This document shows positions 1 through 3,974 of a DNA stretch of 6,257 nt, one piece after another (position 1 is the stretch's first letter; every line of letters begins with the position of its first letter). Origin of the DNA: Oscillospiraceae bacterium (GTDB lineage Bacteria > Bacillota > Clostridia > Oscillospirales > Oscillospiraceae); contig JAFVAS010000144.1 in NCBI GenBank assembly GCA_017480395.1, positions 1 through 6,257 on the forward strand. The letters run 5' to 3'. Position numbers and translations under genes: made by a program. Under the pieces are notes generated by a model. It searched no databases, was not told the DNA's origin, and saw only the letters and a program-made list of their open reading frames with translations.

Positions 1-1647
1 AAAAGCGGTACCCAGCAGGCCCCCCACAGGAGCCTTTTCAACGCCCTTGGTGTAACAGCCAGTGAGCGCAAAAAGCCGATGATCGGCATCGTCTGTTCTT
101 ATAATGAGATCGTTCCCGGACATAAGAATCTGGATAAGATCGCCCAGGCGGTCAAGATGGGCGTTGCCATGGCGGGCGGTATGCCGGTCATGTTTCCCGC
201 GATCGCTGTCTGTGACGGCATCGCCATGGGCCACATCGGCATGAAGTATTCCCTGGTCACCCGCGATCTGATCGCGGATTCCACAGAGTGCATGGCCAAG
301 GCCCACGGTTTTGACGGCCTCGTCATGATCCCCAACTGCGACAAGAACGTGCCCGGCCTTCTGATGGCCGCCGCCCGCGTCAACGTTCCCACCATCTTCG
401 TCTCCGGCGGTCCCATGCTGGCCGGCCGCATCGACGGCAGAAAGCGCAGCCTTTCCTCCATCTTTGAGGCGGTGGGTTCCGTAGCGGCGGGCACCATGAC
501 CGAGGAGAAGCTCTGCGAATATGAGGAGAAGGTCTGTCCCACCTGCGGCTCCTGCTCCGGTATGTATACTGCCAACTCCATGAACTGCCTGACCGAGGCC
601 ATCGGCATGGGCCTGCGGGGCAACGGCACCATCCCCGCCCCCTACTCCGCCCGCATCCGGCTGGCCAAGCAGGCGGGCATGCAGGTGATGGAGCTGCTGC
701 GCCAGAACATCCGGCCCCGGGACATCATGACCGCCGAGGCCTTCCACAACGCCGAGATCGTGGACATGGCCCTGGGCTGCTCCACCAACACCATGCTCCA
801 CCTGCCCGCCATCGCCCACGAGTGCGGCGTGGAGATCGACCTGAATATGGTCAACGAGGCCAACGCCAAGACCCCCAACCTCTGCCACCTGGCCCCGGCC
901 GGCCCCACCTTTATGGAGGATCTGGATCGGGCCGGCGGCGTCTATGCCGTCATGAAGGAGCTGGCCGACGCGGGACTGATCCGCACCGACCTCATCACCT
1001 GCACCGGCAAGACGGTGGGAGAGAACATCGCAAATGCGGTGAACAAGGACACCGACATCATCCGCCCCATCGACAATCCCTATCTGGCCACCGGCGGCAT
1101 CGCGGTGCTCTTTGGCAACCTGGCCCCCAACGGCTGCGTGGTCAAGCAGTCCGCCGTCGCCCCGGAGATGATGAAGCACTCCGGGCCCGCCCGGGTGTTC
1201 AACTCCGAGGAGGAGGCCATCTCCGTCATCTACGCCGGGGGCATCAAGCCCGGCGATGTGGTGGTCATCCGCTATGAGGGCCCCAAGGGCGGCCCCGGCA
1301 TGCGGGAGATGCTGAACCCCACCTCCGCCATCTGCGGCATGGGCCTGGGGGAGAGCGTCGCGCTGATCACCGACGGCCGCTTCTCCGGCGCCACCCGCGG
1401 CGCCGCCATCGGCCATGTCTCCCCGGAGGCCGCCGCCGGCGGCAACATCGGTCTGGTGGAGGAGGGAGACATCATCTCCATCGACATCCCCAACCACTCC
1501 GTGGTGCTGGAGGTCAGCGACGAGGTGCTGGAGCAGCGCCGCGCCAGCCTGGTCATGCCCGAGCCCAAGGTCAAGACCGGCTATCTGGCCCGCTATGCCA
1601 GCCTGGTCACCTCCGCCGATAAGGGCGCGGTGCTCAGAACCCTGTAA
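1..1647 (+). CDS. ilvD: Dihydroxy-acid dehydratase IlvD (5' end cut by window edge)
   Basis: IlvD dehydrates 2,3-dihydroxy-isovalerate and 2,3-dihydroxy-3-methylvalerate to the 2-keto acids leading to valine, leucine, isoleucine and pantothenate. It is a cytoplasmic Fe-S enzyme that needs Mg2+. The frame is open from base 1: the 26 codons before the ATG at 79 encode typical IlvD N-terminal sequence (APHRSLFNALG at residues 7-17). That ATG is therefore internal, and only about 5-10 residues are missing. The visible 548 residues fit the usual length of about 555. Counting from base 1, I see CDGIAMGH (71-78, with the Mg-binding Asp), the family signature CDKNVPGLLMA (113-123), CPTCGSC (179-185, Fe-S region), and the second signature ALITDGRFSGAT (454-465, with the probable catalytic Ser462). 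The frame is intact. The TAA stop is followed 20 nt later by a strong hairpin, so this is the last gene of its transcript. Promoter and any leader lie off-window. Confidence in function is very high. Confidence 0.97.
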   Translation, partial: KSGTQQAPHRSLFNALGVTASERKKPMIGIVCSYNEIVPGHKNLDKIAQAVKMGVAMAGGMPVMFPAIAVCDGIAMGHIGMKYSLVTRDLIADSTECMAKAHGFDGLVMIPNCDKNVPGLLMAAARVNVPTIFVSGGPMLAGRIDGRKRSLSSIFEAVGSVAAGTMTEEKLCEYEEKVCPTCGSCSGMYTANSMNCLTEAIGMGLRGNGTIPAPYSARIRLAKQAGMQVMELLRQNIRPRDIMTAEAFHNAEIVDMALGCSTNTMLHLPAIAHECGVEIDLNMVNEANAKTPNLCHLAPAGPTFMEDLDRAGGVYAVMKELADAGLIRTDLITCTGKTVGENIANAVNKDTDIIRPIDNPYLATGGIAVLFGNLAPNGCVVKQSAVAPEMMKHSGPARVFNSEEEAISVIYAGGIKPGDVVVIRYEGPKGGPGMREMLNPTSAICGMGLGESVALITDGRFSGATRGAAIGHVSPEAAAGGNIGLVEEGDIISIDIPNHSVVLEVSDEVLEQRRASLVMPEPKVKTGYLARYASLVTSADKGAVLRTL

Positions 1648-1667
1648 TTTCAGAGATCAGAGACAAA

Positions 1668-1705
1668 ACACCGGCCATCCTGTTGGATGGCCGGTGTGCT
1701 ATTTT
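1668..1705. terminator. Bidirectional intrinsic terminator between ilvD and vanZ-like gene
   Basis: A perfect 13-bp GC-rich stem (1668-1680 with 1685-1697) closes a TGTT loop. On the + strand it is followed by GCTATTTTT. On the - strand the stem runs into TTTTGTCT. It lies 20 nt after the ilvD stop and 1 nt after the TAG stop of the convergent VanZ-like gene, so it probably ends both transcripts. Confidence 0.9.
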
Positions 1706-2286
1706 TCCCGCGCCGCAGCGAAGAGACGGTAAAGTCCGTAGCCGATCAGGACGCCCAGGGCGTTGAAGATCACGTCGTCCACGTCGGTGCTGCGGCCCAC
1801 AAAGAGCTGGATCCCCTCGATGCCCGCGCTGATCAGCATCCCGGTGAGCAAAAGGGGCCCGACCCGACGAAACCGGGGCCAGAGCAGCGGCAGCAGGATG
1901 CCGAAGGGGCTGAACACCAGCAGATTGCCCGCCAGGTTGACCACGGCGAAGGTGCGTATGTCGCCGGAGGGGTGGGTGAGCAGCCGGAGCTGCCGCAGGA
2001 TGGTGCGGAAGGGGATCAGGTTGACGGAGGCGAGGTCGTTGTGCAGCGAGATGTCCAGAAAGGGGAGTCCGGAGCCGGAGTCGATCCCGGCGCTCCACCG
2101 GGGCAGGATGGTCTGGGAGGCCAGCCCGGTGCAATAGGCGGCGAACAGGAGCAGCAGCGCCTCCCGCCGCCACTCCCAGGCCCCGCCGTTTTTCCTGTGC
2201 TGTCCCGCCCGCACCAGCAGGCAGACTGCCGCCCCCAGAAGACTATAGGCCCCCATATTGACGATGTAGTGTAGAATCGTGTACAT
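1699..2286 (-). CDS. VanZ-family integral membrane protein
   Basis: This is a 195-residue membrane protein of the VanZ-like family. VanZ itself gives low-level teicoplanin resistance in Tn1546; most chromosomal homologues have no known function. Hydrophobic stretches lie near residues 5-27, 42-60, 112-135, 142-162 and 171-190. Family motifs are NLIPF (89-93), NLAGN (117-121), FSPFGILLP (125-133), Glu157-x2-Gln160, and the signature GRSTDVDDVIFNALG (164-178). The start is the ATG at 2286, because GGAGG lies 8 nt upstream and the protein then opens directly with its first membrane segment. Two in-frame ATGs further upstream are poorer: the one at 2334 overlaps the predicted -10 box, and the one at 2325 falls at the predicted transcription start with no RBS. 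The gene stands alone, divergent from the HD-domain gene and convergent with ilvD. Family assignment is firm. A drug-resistance role is not shown by the sequence. Confidence 0.9.
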   Translation of the reverse strand: MYTILHYIVNMGAYSLLGAAVCLLVRAGQHRKNGGAWEWRREALLLLFAAYCTGLASQTILPRWSAGIDSGSGLPFLDISLHNDLASVNLIPFRTILRQLRLLTHPSGDIRTFAVVNLAGNLLVFSPFGILLPLLWPRFRRVGPLLLTGMLISAGIEGIQLFVGRSTDVDDVIFNALGVLIGYGLYRLFAAAREK

Positions 2287-2294
2287 CCCGAGGC

Positions 2295-2299
2295 CCTCC
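2295..2299 (-). promoter_or_regulatory. Ribosome binding site of the VanZ-like gene
   Basis: On the minus strand GGAGG (2299 down to 2295) is 8 nt from the ATG at 2286. It is the only good Shine-Dalgarno near the three in-frame ATG candidates and decides the start. Confidence 0.8.
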
Positions 2300-2332
2300 G
2301 GCGGCTGAATAGAGACAGGTAACATGTAGTGC

Positions 2333-2361
2333 ATAATAGCACAGGGGCGGCGCAAAGTCAA
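2333..2361 (-). promoter_or_regulatory. Sigma-A-type promoter of the VanZ-like gene
   Basis: On the minus strand, TTGACT (-35, 2361-2356), a 17-nt spacer, and TATTAT (-10, 2338-2333) preceded by TGC make an extended -10 promoter very close to consensus. Transcription should start near 2326, leaving an untranslated leader of about 40 nt before the ATG at 2286. Confidence 0.85.
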
Positions 2362-2369
2362 ATGAGCTG

Positions 2370-2386
2370 CGTCGGCTCGGCTGACG
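2370..2386. promoter_or_regulatory. Imperfect palindrome between divergent promoters (candidate operator)
   Basis: CGTCGGC (2370-2376), spacer TCG and GCTGACG (2380-2386) form a 7-bp inverted repeat with one mismatch. It lies in the 31-bp space between the two outward-facing -35 boxes (2356-2361 on the - strand and 2393-2398 on the + strand). That position suits a regulator acting on both promoters. No known operator consensus is recognised, and short imperfect palindromes arise by chance in GC-rich DNA, so this is tentative. Confidence 0.3.
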
Positions 2387-2392
2387 TCGCCC

Positions 2393-2421
2393 TTGCATTT
2401 TGTGCCGGGGTGATCTATACT
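2393..2421 (+). promoter_or_regulatory. Sigma-A-type promoter of the HD-domain/thioesterase operon
   Basis: TTGCAT (-35, 2393-2398), a 17-nt spacer and TATACT (-10, 2416-2421) match the sigma-A consensus well. Transcription should start near 2428, about 30 nt before the ATG at 2458. Its -35 box is about 31 bp from that of the divergent VanZ-like promoter. Confidence 0.85.
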
Positions 2422-2441
2422 AGACGCAACAGGACACGCGA

Positions 2442-2454
2442 AAAGGAAGTGATC
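2442..2454 (+). promoter_or_regulatory. Extended Shine-Dalgarno of the HD-domain gene
   Basis: AAAGGAAGTGATC matches 12 of 13 bases of AAAGGAGGTGATC, the complement of the usual bacterial 16S rRNA 3' end. The GGAAG core is 8 nt from the ATG at 2458. The upstream in-frame ATG at 2329 lies before the promoter and cannot be used on this transcript. Confidence 0.85.
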
Positions 2455-2457
2455 TCG

Positions 2458-3156
2458 ATGGAACGAAGTCCCATGCTGGCCCTGCTGCGGGACGGCGGCT
2501 GGGGGGAACAGCAGCCCTGGTTTGACCGGCTGGAGGGCTGGAGCGGCTATCCGCTGCTGCTGGAGACGCTGGAGCAGCTGAACCACGAAGCGCTGTACGT
2601 CAGCGACATCCACGGCCTGGGCCACATCGAGCGCACGGTGCTCCAGGGGGCATTTTGTGCCATGGAGGAGGGTCTGGCGGAGGAGGACACCCGGCTGCTG
2701 CTGGAGGCCTGCTCTTACCACGACGTGGGCCGGGTCAGCGATTGGTATGACGAGCTGCACGGGATGCGCTCCGCCCATGTGATCGGCACCCTCACCGGCC
2801 GGGAGGGGGAGGCGCTGCTGATCCTCCAGGCGGCGGTGGACGCCCACTCCCGGAAGGAGGAGGCGCTGCTGCCGACGCTGGGATGGTACGGCGTGGAGGA
2901 ATCCCCCAAGGCCCTGTGCATCGCGCAGCTGCTCAAGGACGCCGACGGCCTGGACCGGGTGCGGCTGGGGGATCTGAACCCGGCCTACCTCCGCAGGGAG
3001 AGCAGCAAGGCCCGGGTGGAGCTGGCCCAGGCGGTCTTTGCGCGCTATCAGCGCGCCATCGGCAAGCCGGCCCAGCCGCTGCTGACGGAGGAGATTATCG
3101 CCAAGCTGAAGGAACTGGACGCAAAGCGCCGGCGCGAAGAGAGAGGAGAGAGCTGA
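2458..3156 (+). CDS. HD-domain metal-dependent hydrolase, substrate unknown
   Basis: This 232-residue soluble protein carries an HD-superfamily core, a fold that usually binds divalent metal and hydrolyses phosphate esters, often of nucleotides. Visible candidate ligands, in order, are His52 and His56 in DIHGLGHIERT (50-60), His88-Asp89 in YHDVGR, His101 in LHGMRSAH, His130 in VDAHS, and Asp161/Asp163 in KDADGLDRVRL. The extra histidines between HD and the final Asp resemble HD proteins that hold two metals. There is no GYP motif, so it is not a standard HD-GYP cyclic-di-GMP phosphodiesterase. The last 20 residues are highly charged. The start at 2458 is set by the strong RBS and the promoter just upstream. 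It is the first gene of an apparent two-gene operon with the thioesterase, 1 nt away. The family call is good, the substrate is unknown, and a phosphohydrolase or phosphodiesterase activity is an inference. Confidence 0.85.
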   Translation: MERSPMLALLRDGGWGEQQPWFDRLEGWSGYPLLLETLEQLNHEALYVSDIHGLGHIERTVLQGAFCAMEEGLAEEDTRLLLEACSYHDVGRVSDWYDELHGMRSAHVIGTLTGREGEALLILQAAVDAHSRKEEALLPTLGWYGVEESPKALCIAQLLKDADGLDRVRLGDLNPAYLRRESSKARVELAQAVFARYQRAIGKPAQPLLTEEIIAKLKELDAKRRREERGES

Positions 3157-3157
3157 C

Positions 3158-3559
3158 ATGCTGCAAATCGGCATCACCGGACGGCGGGAGGTCGCCGTCA
3201 CCGAAGGAAATACCGCCAAAGCCCTGGGCAGCGGCGAGCTGGAGGTGTTTGCCACCCCGGCCATGGTCGCCCTGGTGGAGGAGACGGCCTGGCGCAGCGT
3301 CGCCCCCGCGCTGGAGCCGGGGCAGGGCAGCGTGGGCACCCGGCTGGAGCTGGATCACGTCTCCGCCACCCCGTTGGGGATGACGGTCGCCTGCGAGACG
3401 GTGCTGGTGGAGATCGACGGGCGCAGGCTGGTTTTCGCCGTCCAGGTCATGGACGCGGGCGGCCTGGTGGGGAAGGGAACCCACGAATGCTTTGTCGTCC
3501 AGAATGACCGTTTCCTGGCCAAGGCGGCGCGGAAAACGGGAGAAGCAGCGGTTTCCTGA
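3158..3559 (+). CDS. FlK-like hotdog acyl-CoA thioesterase
   Basis: This is a 133-residue hotdog-fold protein that resembles fluoroacetyl-CoA thioesterase FlK along its length. Setting it against FlK as I recall it, with a constant offset of 9, puts Thr33, Glu41 and His67 on FlK's Thr42, Glu50 and His76, and Gly60 on Gly69. Other motifs are NTAKALGSGELEVFATPAM (18-36), the helix around VALVEETAWRSVAP, DHVSATPLGM (66-75) and GKGTHE (105-110). The next residue, 111, is Cys where FlK has Arg120 and relatives typically read HER. Related proteins in gut clostridia are annotated only as thioesterases, so the likely role is hydrolysis of an unidentified acyl-CoA, not fluoroacetate resistance. The ATG follows the HD-gene stop by 1 nt, and its RBS (AGAGGAGAG, within 3141-3150) lies inside that gene, suggesting translational coupling. 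No clear terminator follows before the next promoter. Confidence 0.88.
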   Translation: MLQIGITGRREVAVTEGNTAKALGSGELEVFATPAMVALVEETAWRSVAPALEPGQGSVGTRLELDHVSATPLGMTVACETVLVEIDGRRLVFAVQVMDAGGLVGKGTHECFVVQNDRFLAKAARKTGEAAVS

Positions 3560-3587
3560 GATTCCGGGATAAAATTTGGAAAACCCC

Positions 3588-3616
3588 TTGCAATCCGGGG
3601 GCAAAACGTGTAAACT
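3588..3616 (+). promoter_or_regulatory. Sigma-A-type promoter of the small membrane protein gene
   Basis: TTGCAA (-35, 3588-3593), a 17-nt spacer and TAAACT (-10, 3611-3616) form a good housekeeping-type promoter, with transcription starting near 3623. It starts 28 nt after the thioesterase stop. Because no terminator separates them, the small gene may also receive readthrough from the HD/thioesterase operon. Confidence 0.8.
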
Positions 3617-3654
3617 GCACTCAACAGCTGTAATGACCCAAGGAGGACTGTGAT

Positions 3655-3843
3655 ATGAAGAATACACTCCGTACGCTGTCTCAGCTTCTGTCGATTCTGG
3701 CGGCGGTTGCCGCGCTGGTGGCCGCGATTTTCGCCACGCTGGACTATCTGAAGCGGTTGTCCGGCGAGAAGGAGAGCTACACCGAGTTTCCGCCGGAGTA
3801 TGACGACTATGCCGACTGGGCGGACGATTTGGCCGACGACTGA
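3655..3843 (+). CDS. Small acidic single-span membrane protein, function unknown
   Basis: I do not recognise this 62-residue protein. It has a short N-terminus with two basic residues (Lys2, Arg6), a hydrophobic Ala/Leu/Val-rich helix near residues 8-29, then Lys33-Arg34. The tail (38-62) holds 11 acidic residues against one basic, spaced with aromatics (Tyr42, Phe45, Tyr49, Tyr52, Trp55). No signal-peptidase site is obvious and topology is unclear, with basic residues on both sides of the helix. It is very likely a real gene: AGGAGG lies 8 nt before the ATG, a near-consensus promoter lies at 3588-3616, and a strong terminator follows 4 nt after the stop. It is therefore a compact unit of its own. 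It could be a membrane-anchored binding or regulatory peptide; an acidic tail can attract cations or basic proteins, but that is speculation. Confidence 0.8.
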   Translation: MKNTLRTLSQLLSILAAVAALVAAIFATLDYLKRLSGEKESYTEFPPEYDDYADWADDLADD

Positions 3844-3847
3844 TGAG

Positions 3848-3882
3848 AAAACGCCGGGAGCAATGCTGCTCCCGGCGTTTTT
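3848..3882. terminator. Strong intrinsic terminator of the small membrane protein gene
   Basis: A perfect 15-bp stem (3848-3862 with 3867-3881) closes an ATGC loop and runs into TTTTT on the + strand, 4 nt after the stop. Read on the - strand it ends in TTTTCTC, so it could also stop readthrough from the convergent pyruvate carboxylase gene. Confidence 0.92.
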
Positions 3883-3923
3883 ATGCTTTTTATCTTTTTA
3901 TGCGCTTTATGCGCTGCACACAG

Positions 3924-3955
3924 AGAACCCCGACGCGATTTCGCGTCGGGGTTCT
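3924..3955 (-). terminator. Hairpin terminator after pyruvate carboxylase gene
   Basis: A GC-rich perfect hairpin (arms about 3924-3938 and 3941-3955; in practice 14 bp around a 4-nt loop) lies 19 nt past the TAA stop of the minus-strand gene. The stem is very strong, but the following minus-strand sequence, CTGTGTGC, is a poor U-tract. It may terminate inefficiently, protect the 3' end, or act together with the 3848-3882 hairpin. Confidence 0.7.
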
Positions 3956-3974
3956 TGATGCTGTTTAGGAAGGG

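Noticed and set aside
79..81. ATG at 79 as the ilvD start
   Set aside because: Codons 1-78 are in frame and encode the conserved IlvD N-terminal sequence APHRSLFNALG, so the true start is off-window.
99..632. Overlapping antisense open frames inside ilvD, and similar ones inside the pyruvate carboxylase gene (3907-4482, 4984-5388)
   Set aside because: They are codon-bias shadows in GC-rich coding DNA: low-complexity Arg/Pro/Ser/His-rich translations, no RBS and no family resemblance.
2287..3339. Long minus-strand open frame extending the VanZ-like gene to 546 residues
   Set aside because: It is antisense to the HD-domain and thioesterase genes, has low-complexity Gln/Pro/Arg/His-rich sequence with no family resemblance, and lies upstream of the VanZ-like gene's own promoter.
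3158..3559. Fluoroacetate resistance gene
   Set aside because: Resemblance to FlK is at the fold and catalytic-residue level; widespread homologues in gut Firmicutes have no link to fluoroacetate, and Arg120 is replaced.
3584..3600. CCCC...GGGG inverted repeat as a terminator for the thioesterase operon
   Set aside because: Only 4 bp of stem, a 9-nt loop and no following T-tract; it overlaps the -35 region of the next promoter.
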